Positions 1-8,275 of a DNA stretch of 37,801 nt are shown here, one piece after another; the stretch's first letter is position 1; each line of letters begins with the position of its first letter. The notes under the pieces are model-generated. The model searched no databases and was not told where the DNA came from. It was given only the letters and a program-made list of their open reading frames with translations. Source of the DNA: JBOGJG01 sp050747825 (GTDB lineage Bacteria > Acidobacteriota > UBA6911 > RPQK01 > JBOGJG01); the NCBI GenBank assembly GCA_050747825.1, contig JBOGJG010000154.1, positions 1 through 37,801 on the forward strand, written 5' to 3'. A program made the translations under genes and the position numbers.

Positions 1-248
1 CTGGCTTTGTTGCTCCTCGGTCCCATATTCCCGATATGCTCCCTCGTCGCGCCTCGCCATCAGACCGCACCCATAGGGTACCCGGCTCGCGACGATAGCG
101 CACTTATTTATGTTACGAAGCACTAGCCACAGAGCCACAGAGTTTAGAAGGGTTAACTTTCTCTTCGTCTCTTTTAGCAACCAGTGAATAAACGGCTCAG
201 TATGAGACAAAAGGTGCATATAAATCTCGGAAAAGGCTGATCTTACGC

Positions 249-277
249 TTGACGTGGCCAGCCGCTAAATGCATAAT
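249..277 (+). promoter_or_regulatory. Candidate sigma70-type promoter for the P-loop/arg block
   Basis: TTGACG at 249-254 and CATAAT at 272-277 are separated by 17 bases, each one mismatch from consensus. Transcription would start near 284, leaving about 130 bases of leader before the ATG at 416. No other equally good pair was seen upstream of the first gene. Confidence 0.55.
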
Positions 278-355
278 TGAGCCTGTTATGCACTTGGTGG
301 TTGCGCTGCAGAAGATTAGGTATTGGCCCAGGTCCCAGCGGAGGACCTCGTCCCG

Positions 356-367
356 GCCCTGCAGGGC
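356..367. repeat. 12-base perfect palindrome in the leader
   Basis: GCCCTGCAGGGC reads the same on both strands and lies in the predicted 5' leader of the P-loop/argC transcript, 48 bases before the ATG at 416. It could be an operator or an RNA hairpin core; nothing in the sequence decides which. Confidence 0.35.
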
Positions 368-415
368 ATAAACTACAGGCGCCCTCAAAGTTTCCCAATA
401 AAAAGAGCGACTAAG

Positions 416-1510
416 ATGCAAGTAAATCAATTTCCAATAAATTTTTCCTATCGGAATTTTCAAGAAATTACGCCCGATCGGATTGCCTCAGCGGTGTCGA
501 AGGCGGGTGTCGATTTACCCTTTTATGCCCTGGCCACGCCCATTCCCCGCAATGGGGACGTTGTCCTGGCACGGGTTAGGGAAGTGAATCCGGCTTATCC
601 GATTCTGGAAGAAGGCAACGGCAAGGGCGTCGTGCTGCAGGGCGGAGAACTCATTGCCGGCGTATTGGGAGCCCGCAAAGCTCTTCGCGGTTTTTCGGGT
701 CGGCTGCCTGCCCGCCTGCAAAAGGGCATGCCGCTTCATCTGCTGAATAAGGGTGGAGTGATAGGGGAGTGCACCGCCTTCAATCGCGAGTTGGGCTGGC
801 CGACCCAATTGGAATACATTGGCAACGTGTACCGCGAGGGCCATTCTCTCAACCTGGATGAGAACGCCCTTCCTTTCATCGAAGGCCCTTTGCCCGAAAT
901 CCCGGTCATCATGGTGATGGGGACTTGCATGAACGCCGGAAAGACCTCAGTCTGCAAGCAGATTGTCAAGCTCTTTGCCGAAAAGGGATTCACGGTCAAT
1001 GCCGGCAAAGTAGCGGGTGTGGCCTGCCTTCAGGACACCATCGCCATGCAGGAATGCGGCGCCAAGAAAGTGGCCAGTTTTCTGGACTTCGGACTTTCTT
1101 CAACGACGGAGATTCCGACTCTTTCTCCGGTGGCGCGCTCTCTGATCCATCATCTGGCTGATCCGGAGCCCGACTTTATCGTTCTGGAGATGGGAGACGG
1201 CATTCTGGGTGGCTACAATGTGGCTTCACTGTTCGATGACAATGATTTTATGAGTCGCAGCTTGTGCACGATTCTATGTGCCAACGATCTGATGGGGGTC
1301 TGGGGCTCCCTGCAGTGGATGGCCCAGCATGGCAAGGTCCAGCAGGCGCAGCGTCCCCATCTCATTTCCGGTCCGGTCACAGACAGCAGCGAGGGAATCG
1401 AATACATCGAAGAGAACTGGCGCATTCCAGCGGCCAATGCCTTCGACAGCTCCGGTAAAATCTGCACAATCGTACTGGAATCCCTGATGCCATGGTTAGA
1501 GTTGGAGTAG
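416..1510 (+). CDS. Uncharacterised P-loop NTPase overlapping argC
   Basis: This is a 364-residue protein if it starts at the ATG at 416. The reading frame stays open to 323, but that extension is low-complexity and unlike the rest. The N-terminal half (about 1-155) looks like a separate beta-rich domain with a glycine-rich stretch (LQGGELIAGVLGARKALRGF). The C-terminal half starts with a Walker A motif, GTCMNAGKTS, at residues 169-178, followed by an acidic LEMGDG motif. This is the layout of a BioD/DUF1611-like nucleotide-binding protein, but I do not recognise the family firmly and the substrate is unknown. The gene ends 19 bases inside argC, so the two are very likely co-transcribed and translationally coupled. 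That suggests a role in or near arginine or amino-acid metabolism. The Shine-Dalgarno sequence is weak. Confidence 0.75.
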   Translation: MQVNQFPINFSYRNFQEITPDRIASAVSKAGVDLPFYALATPIPRNGDVVLARVREVNPAYPILEEGNGKGVVLQGGELIAGVLGARKALRGFSGRLPARLQKGMPLHLLNKGGVIGECTAFNRELGWPTQLEYIGNVYREGHSLNLDENALPFIEGPLPEIPVIMVMGTCMNAGKTSVCKQIVKLFAEKGFTVNAGKVAGVACLQDTIAMQECGAKKVASFLDFGLSSTTEIPTLSPVARSLIHHLADPEPDFIVLEMGDGILGGYNVASLFDDNDFMSRSLCTILCANDLMGVWGSLQWMAQHGKVQQAQRPHLISGPVTDSSEGIEYIEENWRIPAANAFDSSGKICTIVLESLMPWLELE

Positions 1511-2502
1511 CGGGAGGATCCGGTTACGGCGGTGCCGAGCTGATTCACATCCTTCTCCGCCATCCCCACGTCACTCTGGAATGGCTATCTTCGCAGCAGC
1601 ATGTGGGCAAGAGAGTGGGGGAGCTGTATCCCAACCTGCGCAAGCTGACGGATCTGTCCTTCTCGGCCCTGCGGGACCTGCCCGCTTCAGATCTGGAGGT
1701 GCTCTTTTTAGCTCTGCCTCACGGGCAGGCCATGAACGTGGTCCCGGATCTTCCCGATGATCTCCTGATCATCGATCTCAGCGGCGATTTTCGCATTGAT
1801 GATCCCGAGATTTTTCAGGAGTATTACGGAATTCCGCAGACTTGTCCCGATGTCCAGAAGCAGTTCGCTTACGGCCTGACTGAGATCAATCGCGAGCGCA
1901 TTCGCAGCGCGCTTAAGATCGCCAATCCCGGCTGCTTTGCCTCTGCTACGCTGCTGGCGCTTTACCCCCTGTTCAAGGAGAAGTGGATTAAGGGACCGGT
2001 ATTCGTAGACAGCAAGACCGGCTCGTCAGGAGCAGGCAGCACCCCCGGGACGGGGACGCATCACCCCCGGCGCAGCAACAGTCTTTTCGCCTACAAACCG
2101 TTCAGCCATCAACATCTCCCTGAGATCCGGCAAGTCCTGGGGGAGGGCGACGATTCACTGGTTTTCCAAACTTATTCGGCTCCTTTTGTTCGGGGCATTT
2201 TTGCCAGCCACTATATGGAACTGAAGGCCCCGGCTAGGGGCGAGGAGGTCAAGGCTCTGTTCGAGCAATATTATGGTTCCGATTATTTCATCCGCTGGGT
2301 GCCTGACTCGCCCGACGTAAATTATGTGCGACATTCGAATTTCGTGGATATCGGAGCAGCCGCGCAGGGACAGCGCCTGATCGTCTGGTCTGCGCTGGAT
2401 AACCTGCAAAAGGGTGCCGCGGGTCAAGCTGTTCAGAATATGAACGTGGCTTGCCGCTTTCCTGAGCAGGCAGGTCTGGAGGCGGCGCCGGTGCATCCGT
2501 GA
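1492..2502 (+). CDS. argC: N-acetyl-gamma-glutamyl-phosphate reductase (ArgC/LysY family)
   Basis: The 336-residue protein reduces the acyl phosphate made by ArgB to the semialdehyde, using NADPH, in cytoplasmic arginine biosynthesis. The N-terminal Rossmann motif VGVAGGSGYGGAEL is at residues 4-17 and the catalytic cysteine is C148 in NPGCFAS. The family acid/base region reads THHPRRSN (189-196) followed by SHQHLPE (205-211). That double-histidine pattern resembles the LysY branch of the family, which acts on LysW-bound substrates, as well as some ArgC proteins, so the carrier (free acetyl versus LysW) is not certain from this gene alone. The start overlaps the upstream P-loop gene by 19 bases. 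argD and argB follow. Confidence 0.9.
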   Translation: MVRVGVAGGSGYGGAELIHILLRHPHVTLEWLSSQQHVGKRVGELYPNLRKLTDLSFSALRDLPASDLEVLFLALPHGQAMNVVPDLPDDLLIIDLSGDFRIDDPEIFQEYYGIPQTCPDVQKQFAYGLTEINRERIRSALKIANPGCFASATLLALYPLFKEKWIKGPVFVDSKTGSSGAGSTPGTGTHHPRRSNSLFAYKPFSHQHLPEIRQVLGEGDDSLVFQTYSAPFVRGIFASHYMELKAPARGEEVKALFEQYYGSDYFIRWVPDSPDVNYVRHSNFVDIGAAAQGQRLIVWSALDNLQKGAAGQAVQNMNVACRFPEQAGLEAAPVHP

Positions 2503-2505
2503 TGT

Positions 2506-2593
2506 GGTTCCTTGGTTCTTTAGGTTTCGCGGACTGGTGCTTTTTGTTAGTATCGTCTCTCTAAAAAACTTGCACCTAAAGAACTAAAGAACC
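2506..2593. repeat. Palindromic repeat, copy 1 (argC-argD spacer)
   Basis: Arms at 2506-2525 and 2574-2593 are 20 bases each and complementary apart from two mismatches (core TTCTTTAGGT / ACCTAAAGAA). The 48-base middle is unpaired. It begins four bases after the argC stop. Related palindromes lie at 11714-11776 and about 18355-18448. The placement between two genes of one operon resembles REP/BIME elements, which can stabilise or end transcripts. Confidence 0.7.
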
Positions 2594-2600
2594 AGCACCC

Positions 2601-3779
2601 ATGCCCACACTCATCGACGAGATCCAACGCCAGGAAGATCGATATCAACTGCCGACCTACTCCAAGCTCCCCATTTCAATCGAACGAGGAGAGGGTTGCT
2701 ATGTTTACGACCAAGCGGGTGAAAAATACCTGGACCTCTACGGTGGACACGCGGTGGTTTCGACCGGACACTGCCATCCCCGGGTCGTGGAGGCGATTCA
2801 GCGCCAGGCTTCCGATCTGATCTTCTATTCGAATGTCTCCTACAACTCGACGCGGTCCAAGGCCGTAGCCGAAATCATCAAGTGGGCAGGAGAGCCTTAT
2901 TACCAGGTTTTTCTGGCCAATTCCGGAAGCGAAGCCAATGAAAACGCCATTAAGCTGGCCCGCGGCAGCACGGGACGGCGGGAAATCATTTCCCTTTGCG
3001 GCTCCTTTCATGGCCGAACTTATGCCAGCCTGTCCGCTACAGGGATCCCCGAGTATTTGGCCTATCTGAATACTCCGGTACCCGAGCATCGGATACTGCC
3101 CGCCCAGCAGGTGGCCTTGGCTGTCTCCGAGAAAACGGCGGGCGTGCTGGTGGAGCCGATTCAGAGCATGGGTGGCATGCGCGAGATCCAGCAGCAGATT
3201 TTGGCGGATATTCGGCGGGCCTGTGATCAGAATGGAGCCCTGCTGATCTTCGACGAGGTCCAGACCGGAGCCGGAAGAACGGGAAGATTTCTTTATTCCG
3301 GGCTGCACGGCATCTATGCCGACCTGGTGAGCCTGGCCAAGGGAATCGCATCCGGATTCCCGGTAGGCGCTCTTTTGATCACTCAGCCAATAGCTGCTAC
3401 CGTAAAAAGCGGCCATCTGGGGACGACCTTTGGCGGAGGGCCGCTGGCCTGCGCTGCCCTCCAGGCGACTCTCCAAGTTTTTGCCGGCGAAGGTCTGCTC
3501 TGCAATGCCCAGAGCATGGGCGATTACTTGAGAAGCCGGCTTGAGCCTCTGCCCTTCATCAGTGAGATTCTGGGGCGAGGCCTCTTGGTGGGTCTTCGCT
3601 TCAAGGATCTGCCGGCCAGGCAAGTTCAGCAGGCGCTTTTCGGGCGCAAGATTTTGACCGGTACCTCCATGGACCCTCAGGTCCTGCGGCTGATGCCGCC
3701 TTTAATCATCAGTCGAAAGGAAATCGATGATTTTTTAGAGGCGCTACAACATGCTTCTAGCCATCAAGCTGAGCGGTAA
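2601..3779 (+). CDS. argD: Acetylornithine aminotransferase family protein
   Basis: This 392-residue class-III pyridoxal-phosphate aminotransferase is expected to convert N-acetylglutamate semialdehyde plus glutamate to N-acetylornithine (or the LysW-bound equivalent). Visible family features are the SGSEANENAIKLAR phosphate-binding loop (108-121), FHGRT near 136-140, the DEVQTGAGRTG motif with cofactor aspartate D218, and the PLP-binding lysine K247 in SLAKGIASGFPVGALL. Length and order match ArgD/LysJ proteins. It sits 98 bases after argC, with a palindromic repeat in the gap, and its last 29 bases overlap argB, so it belongs to the same block. Confidence 0.9.
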   Translation: MPTLIDEIQRQEDRYQLPTYSKLPISIERGEGCYVYDQAGEKYLDLYGGHAVVSTGHCHPRVVEAIQRQASDLIFYSNVSYNSTRSKAVAEIIKWAGEPYYQVFLANSGSEANENAIKLARGSTGRREIISLCGSFHGRTYASLSATGIPEYLAYLNTPVPEHRILPAQQVALAVSEKTAGVLVEPIQSMGGMREIQQQILADIRRACDQNGALLIFDEVQTGAGRTGRFLYSGLHGIYADLVSLAKGIASGFPVGALLITQPIAATVKSGHLGTTFGGGPLACAALQATLQVFAGEGLLCNAQSMGDYLRSRLEPLPFISEILGRGLLVGLRFKDLPARQVQQALFGRKILTGTSMDPQVLRLMPPLIISRKEIDDFLEALQHASSHQAER

Positions 3780-4602
3780 GGTCCTGGAGGACCAGGAGCC
3801 GCGTCGCCGTTTGTGCCTGCAGCTTTCAGATCTGGTGCAATCAGGCCACAAGCTTCTGGTGGTCCATGGAGGCGGGAAGCAGCTTTCCGACTTTTCCCAC
3901 CGTCTTGGCATTATTGCCGTGCAGTATCAGGGCCGGAGGGTCACCGACGAGCCCACTCTGAAGCTGGCGAAGATGGTGTTCTCCGCCATCAACCGCGACC
4001 TGGTGGCCGGACTCATGGCCACGGGGACGCCGGCCATCGGCATGTCCAGTTTCGATGCCGGAATCGTTTACTGCCGCAGGCGGCCTCCCATTCCCATCCA
4101 GACGCTGGATCCGGCCAACCAGAAGGAAACGCACCTGATTGATTTCGGTCTGGTGGGGGAGGTCGAAGGCATTAACATTGAGCCACTGGAGGCATTTTGG
4201 GAATTCGGGCTCACGCCTGTGATGAACTGCCTGGGCGCCGACCGCGAAGGGCAGATCTTCAACGTGAATGCCGACACGCTGGCGGCCGAATTGGCCGTGG
4301 CGCTCAAAGCTGATCGCCTGATCGGCGTCTCCGATGTGGACGGCGTCTACCTTACCCCGCGGGATCCTTCCACTCGAATCGCCCAGATGACTTCCGCCGA
4401 GGCTTACCGGTATGTGCAGGAGGGGCGTTTCTATGGAGGAATGGTACCCAAAATCGAATCGGCTCTGGACGTCCTCAGACGCGGTGTGGCCTCCGTTCAA
4501 ATCGTGAGCGGCATCCGGGAAGGCGCTCTTCTGGAAGGCGTGAAGGGCCAAGCGGGGACATCGATCGTGCAGGATCGGCCGACTAAGAAGAAGAGGAGAT
4601 AG
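3751..4602 (+). CDS. argB: N-acetylglutamate kinase (ArgB/LysZ family)
   Basis: The 283-residue amino-acid kinase phosphorylates the gamma-carboxyl of N-acetylglutamate, the second step of arginine synthesis. The N-terminal lysine K6 in AIKLSGK, the VVHGGGKQ loop at 37-44, the VTDEPTL segment near 64-70, NVNADTLAAELA and the C-terminal FYGGMVPKIESA motif all fit the family. The segment CRRRPPI after the substrate-binding region is basic, and LysZ-type kinases often carry extra basic residues. Whether the substrate is acetylated or LysW-bound therefore remains open. The ATG lies inside the 3' end of argD (29-base overlap). The C-terminus ends in a lysine/arginine run (KKKRR). The gene is convergent with gatA, whose stop is only 23 bases away. 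Confidence 0.88.
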   Translation: MLLAIKLSGKVLEDQEPRRRLCLQLSDLVQSGHKLLVVHGGGKQLSDFSHRLGIIAVQYQGRRVTDEPTLKLAKMVFSAINRDLVAGLMATGTPAIGMSSFDAGIVYCRRRPPIPIQTLDPANQKETHLIDFGLVGEVEGINIEPLEAFWEFGLTPVMNCLGADREGQIFNVNADTLAAELAVALKADRLIGVSDVDGVYLTPRDPSTRIAQMTSAEAYRYVQEGRFYGGMVPKIESALDVLRRGVASVQIVSGIREGALLEGVKGQAGTSIVQDRPTKKKRR

Positions 4603-4617
4603 AGGGAGTTTAGTTTC

Positions 4618-4668
4618 CCACACTCTCACCCCTCTCCCTCTCTCCCTCTCTCCCTCCCTTTCTCACTC
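4618..4668. repeat. Pyrimidine-rich low-complexity tract
   Basis: On the + strand this is an almost pure C/T run made of repeated CTCTCCCT units. It lies at the convergence point of argB and gatA. On the minus strand it codes for the last residues of GatA (GRERGREGEG). Such tracts vary by slippage and can form unusual DNA structures. Confidence 0.6.
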
Positions 4669-6131
4669 AGCTTCAACTCCGGTCGCCGGACGGACAGTTC
4701 CTGCTCGAGCGCATGGGCTAGTCGCAAAAGCTTCCCCTCCTCAAAATGCGAGGCCTGAAGCTGCAGACCCACCGGTAGCCCTGAGTCGGTGAATCCGCAG
4801 GGCATGGACAATCCGGGGATGCCGGCCAGATTCCCCGTGGCGGTATAGATGTCGGCCAGGTACATCTCCAGAGGATCGGCGATTTTTTCTCCCAATTTAA
4901 AGGGTAGCCAGGGCGTTGTAGGACCGGCCAGGATATCGACCTGCTGAAAAGCCTTTGCGTAGTCCTCGGCCAATAGCTTTCTTACCTTGCTGGCTTTGAG
5001 GTAATAGGCGTCATAATAGCCGGAGCTGAGCACATACGTCCCGATCATGATGCGCCGTTTGACCTCTTCGCCAAAACCGGCGCTGCGCGTGCGCTGGTAC
5101 AGCGTCTCCAGGTCCCCATTGGCGCCATTGCGGCGGCCGTATTTGACGCCGTCGTAGCGGGCCAGATTGGAACTCGCCTCGGCGGGAGCAATAATATAGT
5201 AAGTGGCAATCGCATATTGCGTGTGAGGCAGGGTGACTTCAGTGACCGAACATCCGAGACCTGCCAGAGTCTTAATGGCGGACCGGACAGTCTGCTCTAT
5301 CCCGGGATCCAGCCCGAATTCGAACCACTCCCTCGGGATGCCGATTTTCAATCCTCGGATATCCTGGCCGAGTTGGGCCAGATAATTTTCCACGGGTCGG
5401 CTGGAGCAGGTTGAATCCTTAGGGTCGGGTCCTGCGATCACCTGCAGAATGGCCGCTGCGTCGCGAGTGGTCTGTGCCATTGGGCCGATCTGATCCAGAG
5501 ACGAGGCGAAGGCCACGAGACCGTAGCGCGAAACGCGGCCATAAGTTGGCTTCAATCCGACGATTCCGCAAAACGCCGCCGGCTGCCGGACGGACCCGCC
5601 GGTGTCTGTACCCAGCGCCCCTGGAGCTTCCATAGCGGCCACTGAGGCGGCGGAGCCCCCGCTGGAGCCGCCCGGGACCCGCGCCAAGTCCCAGGGATTT
5701 CGGCTGGGGAAAAAAGCCGAGTTCTCTGTGCTCGAGCCCATAGCGAACTCATCACAATTGGTCTTGCCCAGAATCACCGCTCCCGTCCGCTTAAGTCTGG
5801 CCACGACCGTGGCGTCGTAAGGCGGAATGAAATTTTCGAGAATCCTGGAGGCGCACGTGGTCCGCAGCCCCTGAGTAGCAATCACGTCTTTGATGGCGAT
5901 GGGGATGCCCGTCAGGGGACCAATCTCCAGTTCTCCCGACTGGAGGCCTCGGTCTACCTCCTCAGCCTCTCGCAAGGCGTTCTCTTTCTCTACAGTCAAA
6001 AATGCCTTTGTCCCTGAATCAAACGCCTGGATACGCTGCAGAAAGGCCTCGGTGATCTCGCGGCAGGAGAGTTCCCGGCGCCGAATCGCCTCATTCAACT
6101 CAGAAATGGCTAGTTTATGGGTATCACTCAT
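4626..6131 (-). CDS. gatA: Aspartyl/glutamyl-tRNA amidotransferase subunit A
   Basis: GatA is the amidase subunit of GatCAB. It releases ammonia from glutamine so that misacylated Glu-tRNA(Gln) or Asp-tRNA(Asn) can be converted to the correct species in the cytoplasm. The 501-residue protein has the full Ser-cisSer-Lys triad: K81 (PIAIKDV), S156 in PGGSSGGSAA and S180 in DTGGSVRQPA. The spacing is the same as in characterised GatA proteins. The last ten or so residues (KGRERGREGEG) come from a low-complexity GA tract and are probably a dispensable tail. gatC lies 73 bases upstream in the same operon. gatB is not in the window, so the complex is encoded at two loci. Confidence 0.95.
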   Translation of the reverse strand: MSDTHKLAISELNEAIRRRELSCREITEAFLQRIQAFDSGTKAFLTVEKENALREAEEVDRGLQSGELEIGPLTGIPIAIKDVIATQGLRTTCASRILENFIPPYDATVVARLKRTGAVILGKTNCDEFAMGSSTENSAFFPSRNPWDLARVPGGSSGGSAASVAAMEAPGALGTDTGGSVRQPAAFCGIVGLKPTYGRVSRYGLVAFASSLDQIGPMAQTTRDAAAILQVIAGPDPKDSTCSSRPVENYLAQLGQDIRGLKIGIPREWFEFGLDPGIEQTVRSAIKTLAGLGCSVTEVTLPHTQYAIATYYIIAPAEASSNLARYDGVKYGRRNGANGDLETLYQRTRSAGFGEEVKRRIMIGTYVLSSGYYDAYYLKASKVRKLLAEDYAKAFQQVDILAGPTTPWLPFKLGEKIADPLEMYLADIYTATGNLAGIPGLSMPCGFTDSGLPVGLQLQASHFEEGKLLRLAHALEQELSVRRPELKLSEKGRERGREGEG

Positions 6132-6204
6132 ATAGATTAGTATCAGAGGTCAGGTCAGTGATGGGCCGCTCTCTCACGGTCGCGGCTCGGATGCAGCTCG
6201 CAGA

Positions 6205-6501
6205 TCATTCGATTACCTTGGGCACCCGGAAGTGATCCTCCGCCGAGTCTGGTGCATTGTTGAGAACCAGCTCGACCGGCAAGGATTCCCTGACCTCGTC
6301 CTCGCGCAGGACCGCCTCCGGATGATCCTGTTGAAGGGCGTAGTACATCGGCTCCACACTCTCTGTACTGACGGTCTCCAGTAGAGCGAAGTAGTTCAAT
6401 ATTTCCTGAAACTGATGGACCAGCCGCCCGGCATTTTTCTGATTCATCTCCAGCTTGGCCAGTCGGGCGATCTTTTCTACATCGCTTACGGTTATTGGCA
6501 T
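6205..6501 (-). CDS. gatC: Aspartyl/glutamyl-tRNA amidotransferase subunit C
   Basis: The 98-residue GatC wraps around GatA and GatB and stabilises the amidotransferase. The sequence shows the family opening (VEKIARLAKLEM, residues 8-19), the middle FQEILNYFALLETV and the acidic/proline segment LREDEVRESLP. The C-terminal HFRVPKVIE matches the usual ending. The gene overlaps the end of ribF by 10 bases and precedes gatA, so all three are likely on one message. Confidence 0.93.
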   Translation of the reverse strand: MPITVSDVEKIARLAKLEMNQKNAGRLVHQFQEILNYFALLETVSTESVEPMYYALQQDHPEAVLREDEVRESLPVELVLNNAPDSAEDHFRVPKVIE

Positions 6502-7433
6502 TTCGTTCTTTCCAGGTACCTTCTGGTCCTAGCGACGTCTTTGGCAATGTGCTCTTTCAAAACATCCAGGCTGTCAAATTTCTTCTCCTCGCGAAGTCGA
6601 AAGCAGAAATCCAGGGCAATCGTTCTGCCATACAGGTCGCCATCAAAGTCTAGCAGATAAGTCTCGACGACCGGCGTCTCAATTTTCTTCTCCTCGACTG
6701 TGGGGCGGTAGCCCACGCTGGTGACGCTGCGGTAAAACTTTTCATTGATCACCGTCCGAGTCACGTAAATGCCGGTGGCGGGGACGAGTTCGTTTTCAGG
6801 ATTGAGATTGGCGGTCGGAAACCCAAGCTTGACGCCCAGCCCGGCGCCCCGGACGACCGTGCCGGCTATTCGATAAGGGCGGCCCAGGAGCCGGGCCGCC
6901 AGCGGAGCCCGGCCCTCCTGCAAGAGGTTACGGATGCGCGTGCTGCTGATGCGCTGCCCGCGAAAGTGAATGGGATCCACAGCGTAGACGGCGAATCCAA
7001 ATCTTTCTCCCAGAGTCTTCAGCGTCTGAAAATCTCCGGAGCGGCGATGGCCGAAGCGGAAATTTCCGCCCACGTGGATTTCGCGGATTCCGTGATTATA
7101 AAGAATGTCGCGCGCAAATTGCTCCGGAGTAAGAAGGGATAAGTCGCGCGTAAACGGATACATTACCGTCACATCAAGACCCAAGTGCCCCAGGACCTGC
7201 AGTTTTTGCCGGGACGTTTGAAGCAACAGGGGGGAATCCCCCGGAGAGATCACTCTTTGCGGGTGAGGACTGAAGGTCAGCAGGATCGAGGTGCCGCCGA
7301 GGCTTCTCGCCTGTTCGACGACCCTCTTTAAAACCGTCTGGTGCCCACGATGTACTCCGTCGAACACCCCGATCGTCAGGACGGGGTAAGTGAGCGGCTC
7401 GGGGAGGTCAGCGAGATTGTCGATGATCTGCAC
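6492..7433 (-). CDS. ribF: Bifunctional riboflavin kinase / FAD synthetase
   Basis: RibF phosphorylates riboflavin to FMN and adenylates FMN to FAD. The 313-residue protein has the N-terminal nucleotidyltransferase domain with GVFDGVHRGHQ (22-32), the ISSTRIR motif (162-168), and the C-terminal riboflavin kinase domain with GFPTANL (204-210). The length is typical. It follows the metallo-hydrolase gene by about 90 bases, a gap that holds an 11-base inverted repeat, and overlaps gatC by 10 bases. Nothing in its context besides operon membership ties it to tRNA amidation. Confidence 0.95.
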   Translation of the reverse strand: MQIIDNLADLPEPLTYPVLTIGVFDGVHRGHQTVLKRVVEQARSLGGTSILLTFSPHPQRVISPGDSPLLLQTSRQKLQVLGHLGLDVTVMYPFTRDLSLLTPEQFARDILYNHGIREIHVGGNFRFGHRRSGDFQTLKTLGERFGFAVYAVDPIHFRGQRISSTRIRNLLQEGRAPLAARLLGRPYRIAGTVVRGAGLGVKLGFPTANLNPENELVPATGIYVTRTVINEKFYRSVTSVGYRPTVEEKKIETPVVETYLLDFDGDLYGRTIALDFCFRLREEKKFDSLDVLKEHIAKDVARTRRYLERTKCQ

Positions 7434-7463
7434 GTTGGTTCTTGGTTTTAAATGATTATCCTC

Positions 7464-7516
7464 TTAGCTCAGCAGAATCCCTGGTAATGGTCGACCAGCG
7501 CAAGTTGCTGAGCTAA
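7464..7516. repeat. 11-base inverted repeat between hydrolase gene and ribF
   Basis: TTAGCTCAGCA at 7464-7474 is perfectly complementary to TGCTGAGCTAA at 7506-7516, with a 31-base loop. It lies in the only sizeable gap of the rng-gatA operon. There is no T-run after it on the minus strand, so it is not a classical terminator; it may be a processing or stability hairpin. Confidence 0.55.
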
Positions 7517-7522
7517 AAGAAA

Positions 7523-8275
7523 CTATAATTCGAGCACCAATCCATCATAAGCCAGTGAGATTCTCTCCGGTAGAAACGCGCTTCCCTCCGTGTGATCGAC
7601 ATCGTGAGACATGTGGATCAGGTAAGTTTCCTCAGCTCCTATGAGCTGCGCTGCTTTGACCGCCTCGGAAAGGCTGAAATGAGTCGGGTGGCTCCTGTAG
7701 CGCAAGGCATCGAGCGCCAGGAAGCGGAGACCTTTCAATTGTTCGAAGCTCGCTTCCGGAATGAAGCTGGTGTCAGTCAGATAGGCAAAATCTCCGATCC
7801 TGAAGCCCAAAATGGGCAGCTTGCCGTGAAGCAGGCTGATGGGCTCAAACTCGAGGTCCGCAATTGTGAATTTCCCTTCAATTGGAACGGCACGGATCTC
7901 GGGTATGCCCGTATAACGGTGAGAATTAAAGAGGTAACGAAAAGTGATTTTGATCTCCTTGAGCGTCTCCTCGCTGGCATAAATAGGCAAGCTCTTGCCC
8001 GAGCGCGCGTTGAAAGGATAGACGTCGTCGAGACCAAGAATGTGATCAACGTGGGAGTGGGTAAAAACTACGGCGTCGAGTTGCTGCACGTTGAACTTGA
8101 GCATCTGAAACCGGAAATCGGCTGAGCTGTCGATTACGATGGTGGCGCCGCTTTCCACCAGGACTGAACAGCGCAGTCGTTTGTTTTTCGGATCAGTCGA
8201 GGTGCAGATGCGGCAGTTGCACGCAATGACAGGAATCCCTCGCGAAGTCCCGGTGCCCAGAAAGGTGACTTTCAT
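7523..8275 (-). CDS. Metallo-beta-lactamase-fold hydrolase, PhnP/RNase Z-like
   Basis: This 250-residue protein has the metal-binding motif HSHVDH at 73-78 and further metal-ligand candidates around LLHGK, DTSF and IHMSHDVDH. It opens with MKVTFLGTGTSRGIP and a cysteine pair, C21 and C24 in CRIC, the signature of the branch that includes PhnP-type phosphodiesterases. A cyclic phosphate or nucleotide substrate is plausible, but no phn genes are nearby, so the biological substrate is unknown. Its ATG shares one base with the stop of the DUF1844 gene (TAATG), so it is translationally coupled within the rng-gatA operon. Confidence 0.88.
   Translation of the reverse strand: MKVTFLGTGTSRGIPVIACNCRICTSTDPKNKRLRCSVLVESGATIVIDSSADFRFQMLKFNVQQLDAVVFTHSHVDHILGLDDVYPFNARSGKSLPIYASEETLKEIKITFRYLFNSHRYTGIPEIRAVPIEGKFTIADLEFEPISLLHGKLPILGFRIGDFAYLTDTSFIPEASFEQLKGLRFLALDALRYRSHPTHFSLSEAVKAAQLIGAEETYLIHMSHDVDHTEGSAFLPERISLAYDGLVLEL

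Larger units (their letters stand above)
1..415. other. Non-coding region upstream of the arg block
   Basis: I see no convincing gene here. The stretch holds a 15-base segment at 112-126 that recurs with one mismatch at 22126-22140, a promoter-like pair at 249-277, and a perfect 12-base palindrome GCCCTGCAGGGC at 356-367. Positions 1-60 contain a small inverted repeat (CATAT/ATATG around 27-38) but nothing I can identify. The roughly 130-base leader between the promoter and the first start codon could be regulatory; no known riboswitch class is recognisable by eye. Confidence 0.5.

Noticed and set aside
1..60. End of an insertion sequence or structured RNA at the window start
   Set aside because: Only a small inverted repeat is visible and no transposase or known fold could be recognised.
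2676..3623. Long minus-strand open frame (315 codons) opposite argD
   Set aside because: It is antisense to a clear argD, has no family features and no ribosome-binding site; it follows from GC-rich codon use.
416..4602. A complete LysW-type biosynthesis cluster
   Set aside because: No lysW or lysX gene is present in the window, so only a similarity in ArgC/ArgB is reported.
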